A stretch of DNA of 64,000 bases from Ohtaekwangia sp. (GTDB taxonomy: Bacteria > Bacteroidota > Bacteroidia > Cytophagales > Cyclobacteriaceae), in contig JAJNPV010000037.1 in assembly GCA_021155195.1 (NCBI GenBank), positions 434,001 to 498,000 on the forward strand. Direction: 5' to 3'. Below, piece after piece: positions 42,164 to 50,362 of the stretch; position 1 is the first letter of the stretch, and each line of letters opens with the position of its first letter. The notes under the pieces are model-generated. The model worked only from the letters and a program-made list of their open reading frames with translations, did no database searches and was not told the DNA's origin. Position numbers and translations under genes: made by a program.

Positions 42164-42352
42164 CCAGATTTATGGGGAAAAGTAAGACCTTTTTGATCGT
42201 TGCTAAAATTATCGAGTGTGCAACTTTTGGCAAGTTTAAATATTTGTTTGTTTCAATATGTTTAAGTAACTGTAAATGAAGTGCTTAATTATTACCCGAC
42301 TGACCAGTCTCAAAGGCTAATGAGGTTCCTATTTATTTTTTTGAACGCCCTC

Positions 42353-42382
42353 TTGGTAGCTAAATATTAGTTCCTATCTTTG
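42353..42382 (+). promoter_or_regulatory. Promoter of the ribosomal-protein operon (before rplC)
   Basis: TTGG, 18 bases, then TATCTTTG followed by CAGTCC. The -7 element is a full TAnnTTTGC match. It is followed near the start site by a 7-base hairpin (42391-42412: TTTGCGG / CCGCAAA). Confidence 0.7.
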
Positions 42383-42445
42383 CAGTCCTTTTTGCGGTAC
42401 AAAACCCGCAAAACAGGGTAAAATCAAGTAAAATAGGTTTCAACC

Positions 42446-43078
42446 ATGCCTGGAATAATAGGACGTAAAGTAGGAATGACCAGTGTATTTGGCTCAGATG
42501 GCCAGAATATCACGGTTACGGTCATCGAAGCAGGCCCATGTGTTGTCACTCAGGTTAAAAATGCTGAGACTGACGGATACAGGGCTGTGCAACTTTCTTT
42601 CGGAGAGAGAAAGGAAAAAAATACCCCCAAGCCGCTGGTTGGTCATTTCAAAAAAGCCAACACCAGCCCTAAAAAATCAGTAGTTGAGTTCAGAGATTTT
42701 CGTGCTGAATTTGATGGAATGGTTGAGTTGGGAAAAGAAATCAAAGTAGAAGATGTGTTTGCAGAAGGAGATTTCCTTGATGCAGTGGGCACATCTAAAG
42801 GAAAGGGATTTCAAGGGGTTGTTAAACGCTATGGATTTAGCGGAGTGGGTGGCCAGACACACGGGCAGCATAACCGCTTGCGTGCTCCTGGTTCAATGGG
42901 TAATGCATCATTTGCATCCCGAGTAATCAAAGGAAAGCGTTTGCCGGGTCGTATGGGTACTGACCGTGTTAAGGTGATAAACCTTAAGGTGGTAAAAATC
43001 ATGGCCGATAAGAACCTGATTTTAGTTAGCGGCTCTGTTCCTGGCGCAAAAAATTCAACAATAATTCTGCAAAAGTAA
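42446..43078 (+). CDS. rplC: 50S ribosomal protein L3
   Basis: 210 residues. Starts MPGIIGRKVGMTSVFGSDGQ and carries the L3 core SKGKGFQGVVKRYGFSG, followed by GPxxHGQHN-like QTHGQHNRLRAPGSMG and RLPGRMGTDRV. L3 is an early 50S assembly protein near the peptidyl-transferase centre. Unusually the array starts here without rpsJ, under its own promoter. Its stop overlaps the rplD start (TAATG). Confidence 0.98.
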   Translation: MPGIIGRKVGMTSVFGSDGQNITVTVIEAGPCVVTQVKNAETDGYRAVQLSFGERKEKNTPKPLVGHFKKANTSPKKSVVEFRDFRAEFDGMVELGKEIKVEDVFAEGDFLDAVGTSKGKGFQGVVKRYGFSGVGGQTHGQHNRLRAPGSMGNASFASRVIKGKRLPGRMGTDRVKVINLKVVKIMADKNLILVSGSVPGAKNSTIILQK

Positions 43079-43710
43079 TGAGCGTAGCAGTTGTAAAATA
43101 TAGCGGTGAGAATACCGGCCGCGAGATAAGCCTCGGCAGTGAGGTTTTTGGAATCGAACCAAACGATCATGCTATCTGGTTAGATGTAAAAAGTTATTTG
43201 GCAAATCAACGCCAGGGAACGCACAAGTCTAAGCAGCGTGCAGAAATCAGCGGATCGTCTAAGAAGTTAAAGAAGCAAAAAGGAACTGGTGGTGCTCGTG
43301 CGGGTAACATCAAGAACCCTCAGTTTAAAGGTGGTGGTCGCGTATTTGGTCCTACCCCTCGCGATTATTCTTTTAAGCTTAATAAAAAAGTAAAAGACTT
43401 GGCGCGTAAGTCAGCTCTTACTTATAAGGCAAAGGATAATATGATTGTGTTGGTTGAAGACTTCAACTTTGAGGCACCTAAAACCAAACATTTTCAAGAC
43501 TTACTTAAGTCGTTATCCTTACAGGATAAGAAGACCTTAATGGTTCTTCCAGATGCCAATAAGAACATTGTTCTATCAGGCAGAAATCTCCAAAACTCTA
43601 AAATTATTACAGCCGATCAGATCAACACATATGATGTGATGAATGCTGAGCAATTGATTTTAGTGGAGAGCTCACTAACTAAGATTGATAACATTTTAAA
43701 TAAACAGTAA
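43078..43710 (+). CDS. rplD: 50S ribosomal protein L4
   Basis: 210 residues. GTHKSKQRAEISGSSKKLKK leads into the extended loop with KGTGGARAGNIKNPQFKGGG and VFGPTPRDYSFKLNKK, which reaches into the exit tunnel. Normal length. Start overlaps the rplC stop by one base. Confidence 0.98.
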   Translation: MSVAVVKYSGENTGREISLGSEVFGIEPNDHAIWLDVKSYLANQRQGTHKSKQRAEISGSSKKLKKQKGTGGARAGNIKNPQFKGGGRVFGPTPRDYSFKLNKKVKDLARKSALTYKAKDNMIVLVEDFNFEAPKTKHFQDLLKSLSLQDKKTLMVLPDANKNIVLSGRNLQNSKIITADQINTYDVMNAEQLILVESSLTKIDNILNKQ

Positions 43711-43714
43711 TCCA

Positions 43715-44002
43715 ATGAGCATCTTGATTAAACCCCTGGTTACTGAGAAAGTTTCTTCCTTGAATGAAAAGGGTAAGTATGGCTTTGTGGTGAAAGGAAC
43801 CGCAAACAAGGTAGAGATAAAGAGTGCCGTAGAGAAAATGTATGGTGTGAATGTTGAGCGTGTTAATACCATTAATGTGCTTGGTAAATTCAAATCACGA
43901 TTTACTAAGGCTGGTGTGCTATCAGGCCGCAAGCCAAGTTATAAGAAGGCCATCGTTACGTTGGCTTCAGGAGAAGTAATTGATTTTTATAGCAACGTAT
44001 AA
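43715..44002 (+). CDS. rplW: 50S ribosomal protein L23
   Basis: 95 residues. LIKPLVTEKVSSLNEKGKYG and AVEKMYGVNVERVNTINVLG are characteristic of L23. L23 forms the exit-tunnel rim and docks trigger factor and SRP. Four bases from rplD. Confidence 0.97.
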   Translation: MSILIKPLVTEKVSSLNEKGKYGFVVKGTANKVEIKSAVEKMYGVNVERVNTINVLGKFKSRFTKAGVLSGRKPSYKKAIVTLASGEVIDFYSNV

Positions 44003-44012
44003 TATATAAGCG

Positions 44013-44837
44013 ATGGCGTTGAGAAAACTTAGACCCGTAACTGCAGGCACCCGTCATCGGTTGTCTCCTGGTTTCGAGGACATAACGGAAAGTAAGCCAG
44101 AGAAATCTCTGGTGGTTACCATCAAAAAAACTGGTGGCCGTAACAATTCAGGTAGAATGACGATGCGCTATATTGGCGGTGGTCATAAACAAAAAATTCG
44201 CTTGATTGATTTCAAGCGTGACCGTTTTGGAATTCCTGCAGTTGTAAAGTCAATTGAATATGATCCAACAAGAACAGCTCGTATTGCGAAGTTGTTTTAT
44301 GCCGATGGACAGAAGTCTTATATTATTGCCCCTCAAGGAATTAAAGTTGGGCAAACTGTTATTTCAGGTGACAACATTGCTCCTGAAGTAGGTAATGCAC
44401 TTCCGCTTTCAAAAATTCCAATTGGTACAATTGTGCACAATGTGGAAGTAAAGCCAGGTAGCGGAGCTTCCATTGCCCGCAGTGCAGGTTCATTTGTACA
44501 ATTGGTTGCACGTGAATCTGTTTATGCTACTTTAAAAATGCCTTCTGGTGAAATGCGTAATGTATTAGTGAAGTGCCTTGCTACGGTAGGAGCGGTTTCT
44601 AATGCTGAGCACATGAACGAAAAGGTTGGAAAGGCTGGTCGTAGCCGTTGGAGAGGTATTCGTCCTCGCACACGTGCGGTTGCGATGAACCCGGTTGATC
44701 ACCCGATGGGTGGTGGTGAAGGTCGTGCTTCAGGTGGTCATCCAAGATCACGTAAAGGCCTACTTGCTAAAGGCAAGAAGACGCGTCACCCAAAGAAGTA
44801 TTCTGATGGTTTAATCATTGCTAGAAGGAAAAAATAA
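44013..44837 (+). CDS. rplB: 50S ribosomal protein L2
   Basis: 274 residues. KKTGGRNNSGRMTMRYIGGG in the N-terminal arm, RSAGSFVQLVARE in the middle and the catalytic-site loop MNPVDHPMGGGEGR with the conserved His. L2 is needed for subunit joining and peptidyl transfer. Normal length. Confidence 0.98.
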   Translation: MALRKLRPVTAGTRHRLSPGFEDITESKPEKSLVVTIKKTGGRNNSGRMTMRYIGGGHKQKIRLIDFKRDRFGIPAVVKSIEYDPTRTARIAKLFYADGQKSYIIAPQGIKVGQTVISGDNIAPEVGNALPLSKIPIGTIVHNVEVKPGSGASIARSAGSFVQLVARESVYATLKMPSGEMRNVLVKCLATVGAVSNAEHMNEKVGKAGRSRWRGIRPRTRAVAMNPVDHPMGGGEGRASGGHPRSRKGLLAKGKKTRHPKKYSDGLIIARRKK

Positions 44838-44839
44838 TT

Positions 44840-45106
44840 ATGGGAAGGTCAGTTAAGAAAGGTCCTTATTTAGATGCACGCTTGGAAAAGAAAGTGCAGG
44901 TAATGGAGCAGGCTGGTAAAAAGTCTGTTATCAAAACTTGGTCTCGCAGATCAACCATTATTCCGGATTGCATCGGGCATACGTTTGCTGTGCACAATGG
45001 AAATAAATTTATTCCAGTGTATGTTACTGAAAACATGGTGGGTCATAAGTTGGGCGAGTTTGCTCCAACCCGCACGTTTAAAGGACACTCAGGAAATAAC
45101 AAATAG
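44840..45106 (+). CDS. rpsS: 30S ribosomal protein S19
   Basis: 88 residues. GRSVKKGPYLDARLEKKV start and the signature TWSRRSTIIPDCIGHTFAVH, with VGHKLGEFAPTRTFKGH at the end. Binds the head of the 30S with S13. Confidence 0.98.
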   Translation: MGRSVKKGPYLDARLEKKVQVMEQAGKKSVIKTWSRRSTIIPDCIGHTFAVHNGNKFIPVYVTENMVGHKLGEFAPTRTFKGHSGNNK

Positions 45107-45131
45107 TTAAGAGCATATTAAGATTCCTGAC

Positions 45132-45608
45132 ATGGAAACAGAAATAGTTAAAAAGAAAAAAAGATCAGTAGTAAAGAGAGAGAAGCTGGCGGCTGTAAAA
45201 GAAGCTGCTAAGCAAGGACCTGCCACTACGTATCTTAAAAATGTACCTTCATCACCTCGTAAGATGCGCCTTGTTGCAGATTTGATCCGTGGCGAGCGGG
45301 TGAATAGTGCATTGAATATTTTGAAATACGAAGCTCAGCATGCAGCAGCTAAAATGGAGAAACTTCTTCTTTCAGCAATCAGCAGCTGGGAATCTAAGAA
45401 TAGTGATGTGAAGTTGGAAGAGGCAGATCTTTTTGTAAAGGAAGTGTTTGTAGATGGCGGTCGCCAGCTTAAGCGCTTGAGACCAGCTCCTCAGGGCCGT
45501 GCTCACAGAATTAGAAAGAGATCAAACCATGTAACCTTAACAGTAGATCGCATGCCTGCAAAGGTTGAAGCGGCTAAGAAGTCAAACGCAAAAGAAACAA
45601 AAGAATAA
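45132..45608 (+). CDS. rplV: 50S ribosomal protein L22 (extended N-terminus)
   Basis: 158 residues; about 30 extra Lys-rich residues precede the core (EIVKKKKRSVVKREKLAAV). The core has YLKNVPSSPRKMRLVADLIR and the tunnel loop KRLRPAPQGRAHRIRKRSNH. A short C-terminal extension (KKSNAKETKE) is also seen. Its TAATG overlaps the rpsC start. Confidence 0.97.
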   Translation: METEIVKKKKRSVVKREKLAAVKEAAKQGPATTYLKNVPSSPRKMRLVADLIRGERVNSALNILKYEAQHAAAKMEKLLLSAISSWESKNSDVKLEEADLFVKEVFVDGGRQLKRLRPAPQGRAHRIRKRSNHVTLTVDRMPAKVEAAKKSNAKETKE

Positions 45609-46408
45609 TGGGACAAAAGATTAACCCGGTTGGTTTCAGATTAGGCATTGTCCGTGGATGGGACTCTAGCTGGTTTGGTGGAAAATCATTTGCTGACAAA
45701 TTGGTTGAAGATCAAAAGATCAGAAAATATATTGATGCCCGCATTCAAAAAGGGGGTATCTCTAAAGTTGTAATTGAACGAACGTTAAAGAGAATCACGC
45801 TTACTATTCATACTGCCCGCCCGGGTGTTGTGATTGGAAAAGGTGGAAATGAAGTTGATAAAATTAAGGAAGAGCTTAAGAAGCTTACTAATAAGGATGT
45901 TCAAATCAACATCTATGAAATAAAGCGCCCTGAATTGGATGCAAGATTAGTAGGTGAGTCAATTGCGCAGCAGTTGGAAGCAAGGATTTCTTACCGAAGA
46001 GCCATGAAGCAAGCAATTGCTGCAACGATGCGAGTAGGTGCTGAAGGAATAAAAGTGAAATTGTCGGGTCGTTTGGCTGGTGCCGAAATGGCGCGTACTG
46101 AACAATATAAAGAAGGACGGATTCCACTTCACACATTGCGCGCAGATATTGATTATGCAATTTCTGAAGCTCAAACCATCTACGGAAAGATTGGAATCAA
46201 AGTGTGGATTTTCAAAGGCGAAGTATATGGTAAGCGCGATTTGTCTCCTAATGTAGGCATCGTAAGCAATGCAGCTGGAGAGAATAAAGGTGGCCAACCA
46301 GGCGGTGGTGGTGATAGAAGAAGAGGTGGTGACCGTGGTGGAAGAAACGAACGTGGCCCGAGAAGAGAGCAAGGCGCAGGTGGCGATAGAAGAGGTGCAA
46401 GAAAATAA
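45608..46408 (+). CDS. rpsC: 30S ribosomal protein S3 (Gly/Arg-rich C-terminal tail)
   Basis: 266 residues. KH domain with ARPGVVIGKGGNEVDKIKEE and C-terminal domain with VKLSGRLAGAEMARTEQYKE, GRIPLHTLRADIDY. From about residue 222 a low-complexity tail of Gly, Arg and Asp repeats (GGGGDRRRGGDRGGRNERG) is added beyond the usual ~210-230 residues. It lies at the mRNA entry side of the 30S; the tail could contact RNA. Confidence 0.98.
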   Translation: MGQKINPVGFRLGIVRGWDSSWFGGKSFADKLVEDQKIRKYIDARIQKGGISKVVIERTLKRITLTIHTARPGVVIGKGGNEVDKIKEELKKLTNKDVQINIYEIKRPELDARLVGESIAQQLEARISYRRAMKQAIAATMRVGAEGIKVKLSGRLAGAEMARTEQYKEGRIPLHTLRADIDYAISEAQTIYGKIGIKVWIFKGEVYGKRDLSPNVGIVSNAAGENKGGQPGGGGDRRRGGDRGGRNERGPRREQGAGGDRRGARK

Positions 46409-46437
46409 TTTAAGGAAAGTTATAAAAGGAGTAAATC

Positions 46438-46869
46438 ATGTTACAGCCTAAGCGGACGAAGTTCAGAAAAATGCAAAAAGGAAAAGTGAAGGGCTTGGCC
46501 ACACGGGGTCACTCTATTGCTTTCGGATCATTTGCACTGAAAGCCCTGGAACCAGGGTGGATTACAGCCCGTCAGTTAGAAGCAGCTCGTGTAGCTGTTA
46601 CCCGCGCTATGAAGCGTGAAGGTCAGGTGTGGATTCGTATTTTCCCTGACAAGCCAATTACCAAGAAGCCTGCTGAAGTGCGGATGGGTAAGGGTAAGGG
46701 AGCTCCTGAATATTGGGTAGCAGTTATTAAGCCAGGCACCATTCTGTTTGAAGCAGGTGGAGTAACCATGGCAACTGCAAAAGAAGCGTTGGCTTTGGCC
46801 GATGGTAAGTTGCCGATTAAAACACGCTTTACAGTAAGAAGAGATTACGTTGAACAAGCATCAAAATGA
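46438..46869 (+). CDS. rplP: 50S ribosomal protein L16
   Basis: 143 residues. MLQPKRTKFRKMQKGKVKG start, with TRGHSIAFGSFALKALEPGW, RIFPDKPITKKPAEVRMGKG and KGAPEYWVAVIKPGTILFE. Needed for tRNA placement and L27 function. Overlaps the rpmC start by four bases. Confidence 0.98.
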   Translation: MLQPKRTKFRKMQKGKVKGLATRGHSIAFGSFALKALEPGWITARQLEAARVAVTRAMKREGQVWIRIFPDKPITKKPAEVRMGKGKGAPEYWVAVIKPGTILFEAGGVTMATAKEALALADGKLPIKTRFTVRRDYVEQASK

Positions 46870-47060
46870 AAAACGCAGAGATTAAAGGATTGACTTTGGT
46901 GGAGCTTACTGAGAAACTGGGCAGCGAGAACGAAGCATTGCGCAAACTAAAGTTTGCTCATCAGGTTTCCGCTATCGAAAACCCAATGAGAATAAAAGAG
47001 ACTCGTAGATTGATTGCGCGTCTAAAAACAGAATTGAAAGCAAAAGAAACTCAGAAGTAA
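46866..47060 (+). CDS. rpmC: 50S ribosomal protein L29
   Basis: 64 residues: a two-helix protein with IKGLTLVELTEKLGSENEAL and KETRRLIARLKTELKAKE. Located at the exit tunnel beside L23. Its ATG overlaps rplP (ATGA). Confidence 0.96.
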   Translation: MKNAEIKGLTLVELTEKLGSENEALRKLKFAHQVSAIENPMRIKETRRLIARLKTELKAKETQK

Positions 47061-47066
47061 TTTCTC

Positions 47067-47330
47067 ATGGAGACAGCAACTAGAAACCTAAGAAAGGAGA
47101 AAGTAGGGAAAGTAGTCAGTAACAAAATGACTAAGTCAATTACTATCGCGATTGATCGCAAAGTAAAACACCCTATCTATGGTAAGTTCATGAACCAAAC
47201 AACCAAGTTCATGGCACATGATGAAAAAAATGAGGCAGGTATCGGAGATACAGTTCGTATCATGGAAACACGCCCCACTAGTAAGAACAAGAGATGGAGA
47301 TTGGTTGAAATTATCGAAAAAGCGAAGTAA
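47067..47330 (+). CDS. rpsQ: 30S ribosomal protein S17
   Basis: 87 residues. RKEKVGKVVSNKMTKSITIA and YGKFMNQTTKFMAHDEKNEA, with the end GDTVRIMETRPTSKNKRWRL. OB-fold protein of the 30S, early assembly. Confidence 0.97.
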   Translation: METATRNLRKEKVGKVVSNKMTKSITIAIDRKVKHPIYGKFMNQTTKFMAHDEKNEAGIGDTVRIMETRPTSKNKRWRLVEIIEKAK

Positions 47331-47332
47331 CC

Positions 47333-47701
47333 ATGATACAAACAGAAAGTAGGCTTACCGTTGCAGATAATAGTGGAGCAAAAGAAGTTCTTTGCGTTCA
47401 CGTATTAGGAGGCACAAGAAGAGCTTCAGCCAGCGTAGGGGATACAATTGTTGTTACTGTAAAGTCAGCAATTCCTACCAGCCAGATTAAAAAAGGAACC
47501 GTTTCAAAAGCGGTGATTGTACGCACAAAAAAGGAAATCAGAAGAAAGGATGGTTCATACATCCGCTTTGAAGATAACGCAGCTGTTCTTTTAAATGCTC
47601 AGGACGAACCACGTGGTACCCGTATTTTCGGCCCCGTAGCGCGCGAGCTAAGAGAGAAGCAGTTCATGAAGATTATTTCATTAGCCCCTGAAGTATTATA
47701 A
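47333..47701 (+). CDS. rplN: 50S ribosomal protein L14
   Basis: 122 residues. MIQTESRLTVADNSGAKEVL start, VSKAVIVRTKKEIRRKDGSY and NAQDEPRGTRIFGPVARELR. Forms part of the intersubunit bridge B8. Two bases after rpsQ. Confidence 0.98.
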   Translation: MIQTESRLTVADNSGAKEVLCVHVLGGTRRASASVGDTIVVTVKSAIPTSQIKKGTVSKAVIVRTKKEIRRKDGSYIRFEDNAAVLLNAQDEPRGTRIFGPVARELREKQFMKIISLAPEVL

Positions 47702-47704
47702 GCT

Positions 47705-48046
47705 ATGGAAAGGAAATTCAACAAGCAGGCTAAACTGCATATTAAAAAAGGAGATAAAGTAGTGGTGTTATCTGGTAATGATAAAACTAAGACGGGTACC
47801 GTTTTAGAAATTCTTACTGAGAAGAACCGGGCTATTGTAGAAGGAATCAACATGGTGACAAAACACCAGAAGCCTTCTGCTGGAAAGCCTGAAGGTGGCA
47901 TTAAGAAAATGGAAGGAACAATTCACATCAGTAACCTGATGTTGGTTGAGCCATCTAACGACAAGCCAACACGCACAGGAAGAAAGCTTAACGAAAAAGG
48001 TAAGCTGCAGAGATATTCAAAGAAAACAGGAGAATTTATTAAATAA
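47705..48046 (+). CDS. rplX: 50S ribosomal protein L24
   Basis: 113 residues. KOW motif in HIKKGDKVVVLSGNDKTKTG, followed by EGINMVTKHQKPSAGKPEGG and MEGTIHISNLMLVEP. Assembly initiator of the 50S. Its TAATG overlaps the rplE start. Confidence 0.97.
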   Translation: MERKFNKQAKLHIKKGDKVVVLSGNDKTKTGTVLEILTEKNRAIVEGINMVTKHQKPSAGKPEGGIKKMEGTIHISNLMLVEPSNDKPTRTGRKLNEKGKLQRYSKKTGEFIK

Positions 48047-48597
48047 TGGCAACTCCAAGATTAAAGGAAAAGTACCTCAAGGAAATCGTTCCTGGCCTGA
48101 AAGACAAGTTTCAGTATAAGTCAGTAATGCAGGTACCCAAAGTGGAAAAAATTTGTATCAATAAAGGACTTGGTGCTGCAGTAGCAGACAAGAAATTGAT
48201 TGATGTTGGTTTGGAAGAGATTACAACAATCTCCGGTCAGAAGGCGGTAGCGACTCGTTCGAAGAAAGACATTTCGAACTTTAAGCTTCGTTCTAATCAG
48301 GCGATTGGCGTTAAGGTTACTCTTCGTGGCGATCGCATGTATGAATTCATGGATCGTTTGATGAATGTTGCACTTCCCCGCGTGCGTGATTTCAAAGGCG
48401 TAAGCGACAAAGGATTTGACGGACGTGGAAATTATACCTTGGGAGTAAAAGAACAGATCATTTTCCCTGAGATTTCAATCGATAAGGTAAATAAGATAAA
48501 CGGCATGGATATCACGTTTGTAACGTCAGCAGCTTCTGATGAAGAAAGCTATGAGTTGCTTAAGTCGTTGGGTATGCCATTTGTAGCTAAAAATTAA
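48046..48597 (+). CDS. rplE: 50S ribosomal protein L5
   Basis: 183 residues. PKVEKICINKGLGAAVADKK, ISGQKAVATRSKKDISNFKL and DRLMNVALPRVRDFKGVSDK are typical L5 segments. Binds 5S rRNA in the central protuberance. Confidence 0.98.
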   Translation: MATPRLKEKYLKEIVPGLKDKFQYKSVMQVPKVEKICINKGLGAAVADKKLIDVGLEEITTISGQKAVATRSKKDISNFKLRSNQAIGVKVTLRGDRMYEFMDRLMNVALPRVRDFKGVSDKGFDGRGNYTLGVKEQIIFPEISIDKVNKINGMDITFVTSAASDEESYELLKSLGMPFVAKN

Positions 48598-48605
48598 TTA
48601 ATTCG

Positions 48606-48875
48606 ATGGCAAAATTATCAATCATCGCAAGAGACAAGAAAAAGGAAAAGTTGGTAGCTCGCTATGCAGCTAAGCGTAAGGCTTTGAAAGAAGCTGGAGA
48701 CTGGACTGCGTTAGATAAACTACCAAGAAGTTCTTCGGCCGTGCGTTTGCGCAGCCGTTGCAAGCTAACCGGTCGCCCAAGAGGCTACATGAGCAAATTT
48801 GGTATCTGCCGGAATCAATTCCGTCAAATGGCAAATGATGGTAAAATCCCAGGATTAACTAAGGCAAGCTGGTAA
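48606..48875 (+). CDS. rpsN: 30S ribosomal protein S14 (zinc-free form)
   Basis: 89 residues, the long C-minus form without the two CxxC pairs. AKLSIIARDKKKEKLVARYA and RSRCKLTGRPRGYMSKFGIC. It ends the first half of the ribosomal array; a 154-base gap with a promoter follows. Confidence 0.97.
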   Translation: MAKLSIIARDKKKEKLVARYAAKRKALKEAGDWTALDKLPRSSSAVRLRSRCKLTGRPRGYMSKFGICRNQFRQMANDGKIPGLTKASW

Positions 48876-48955
48876 AAAAGGCTTTCTAACATATTTGGTT
48901 GCTGAGTATTCAGGTCGGGGCACCCTTAACAGGCTAAACCGAAACCGAGTAACAG

Positions 48956-48986
48956 TTTGAATAACAGAAATTGTTATATATCTTTG
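48956..48986 (+). promoter_or_regulatory. Internal promoter of the ribosomal array (before rpsH)
   Basis: TTTG, exactly 19 bases, TATCTTTG followed by CAGCCC: an ideal Bacteroidota housekeeping promoter in the gap between rpsN and rpsH. The start site would fall near 48992. Confidence 0.8.
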
Positions 48987-48989
48987 CAG

Positions 48990-49018
48990 CCCGTTCAAAA
49001 AAACGGGTTTGCTTTTTT
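48990..49018 (+). promoter_or_regulatory. Terminator-like hairpin at the start of the rpsH leader
   Basis: CCCGTT / AACGGG stem with an A-rich loop followed by TTTGCTTTTTT, directly at the predicted start site. Could be a 5' stabiliser, a leader regulator, or a terminator for transcripts coming from rpsN. Confidence 0.5.
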
Positions 49019-49029
49019 AAATAAGTGAA

Positions 49030-49434
49030 ATGAAAACAACTGATCCAATAGCAGATTATTTGACCCGGTTGCGTAACGCGATCAAGGCACGTCACCGCGT
49101 GGTGGAGGTTCCTGCTTCTAATATTAAGAAGGAGGTTACCAAGGTTCTTTTTGATAAAGGGTATATCCTGAATTATATGTTTGAGGACACCTCAAACAAG
49201 CAAGGCAATATTAAAATTGCGTTGAAGTATAATCCGGAAACCAAGGAGTCGGCTATTACGAAACTTCAGCGCGTTAGCTCGCCTGGACTTCGTCAATACA
49301 AAAGCTCCGATAGCCTTCCAAAAGTATTGAATGGTTTAGGTATTGCCATTCTTTCAACATCGAAAGGTGTGATTACGGATAAAGAAGCGAAAGCTCTTAA
49401 TGTAGGTGGTGAGGTTTTGTGTTACATCTATTAA
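49030..49434 (+). CDS. rpsH: 30S ribosomal protein S8
   Basis: 134 residues. DPIADYLTRLRNAIKARHRV start and GIAILSTSKGVITDKEAKAL with a final GGEVLCYIY. Central-domain 16S rRNA binder; first gene behind the internal promoter. Confidence 0.97.
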   Translation: MKTTDPIADYLTRLRNAIKARHRVVEVPASNIKKEVTKVLFDKGYILNYMFEDTSNKQGNIKIALKYNPETKESAITKLQRVSSPGLRQYKSSDSLPKVLNGLGIAILSTSKGVITDKEAKALNVGGEVLCYIY

Positions 49435-49444
49435 TTGATCAGTC

Positions 49445-50002
49445 ATGTCACGAATAGGTAGATTACCAATAGAGCTTCCCAAAGGTGTAACATTCACCTT
49501 CTCGGATAGCGATCATAAAGTGACCGTGAAAGGTCCAAAGGGTGAATTGAAGCAAGTGATTGACACTGACTTCAAAATAGTACTTGAAGAAGGTGCTATT
49601 GTAGTTCAACGCCCAACAGAACAAAAAAGGCATAAGGCTATGCACGGATTATACCGCGCATTGATAGCTAATATGGTGGAAGGAGTTAGCACAGGGTACA
49701 AAGCTCAACTTGAATTAATCGGTGTTGGTTACAAAGCCGTTGCACAAGGTAACGTACTTGATTTAAGTTTAGGATACTCGCACAGTGTGATTGTGGGTAT
49801 TCCTCCAGAACTTAAAGTACAAGCCATTCAGGAAAAAGGTCAAAATCCGACTATTATTTTAGAGGGTATTGATAAGCAGTTGATAGGACAAGTTGCTGCA
49901 AAGATTAAATCATTGCGTAGCGTTGAACCTTACAAAGGCAAGGGTATTCGTTTTGTGGGTGAGTTTGTTCGTAGAAAAGCTGGTAAAGCAGCTGCTAAAT
50001 AA
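49445..50002 (+). CDS. rplF: 50S ribosomal protein L6
   Basis: 185 residues. MSRIGRLPIELPKGVTFTFS start, VTVKGPKGELKQVIDTDF, MHGLYRALIANMVEGVSTGY and the C-terminal PYKGKGIRFVGEFVRRKAGK. Near the sarcin-ricin loop. Confidence 0.98.
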   Translation: MSRIGRLPIELPKGVTFTFSDSDHKVTVKGPKGELKQVIDTDFKIVLEEGAIVVQRPTEQKRHKAMHGLYRALIANMVEGVSTGYKAQLELIGVGYKAVAQGNVLDLSLGYSHSVIVGIPPELKVQAIQEKGQNPTIILEGIDKQLIGQVAAKIKSLRSVEPYKGKGIRFVGEFVRRKAGKAAAK

Positions 50003-50011
50003 TAACTGATT

Positions 50012-50359
50012 ATGGCAAACATTAAGGACAGAAGAACCAGAATAAAAAAAGGAATTCGCAAGAAGTTGGAAGGAACCAGTAGCCGTCCACGCTTGTCAAT
50101 TTTCCGCAGCAATAAAGTTATCTATGCTCAACTTATAGATGATTCAAAAGGTCTGACAATCACCGCTTCTTCATCTATTGAATTAGATAAGAAAGGTGGT
50201 GTAAACATGACGATCTCTAAAAACGTTGGAAAGAAAGTGGCTGAGAAGGCAGTGGCAAGTGGAGTTCAGGAAGTTGTGTTTGATCGCAACGGATATCTTT
50301 ATCATGGTAACATCAAAGCTTTGGCCGAAGGAGCCAGAGAGGGAGGCTTAAAATTTTAA
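50012..50359 (+). CDS. rplR: 50S ribosomal protein L18
   Basis: 115 residues. RIKKGIRKKLEGTSSRPRLS, FRSNKVIYAQLIDDSKGLTI and VFDRNGYLYHGNIKALAEGA. 5S rRNA binder. Confidence 0.97.
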   Translation: MANIKDRRTRIKKGIRKKLEGTSSRPRLSIFRSNKVIYAQLIDDSKGLTITASSSIELDKKGGVNMTISKNVGKKVAEKAVASGVQEVVFDRNGYLYHGNIKALAEGAREGGLKF

Positions 50360-50362
50360 AGC

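Noticed and set aside
45959..46372. 137-residue open frame opposite rpsC
   Set aside because: Antisense to a ribosomal protein gene with highly constrained codons; frames on the other strand stay open by chance.
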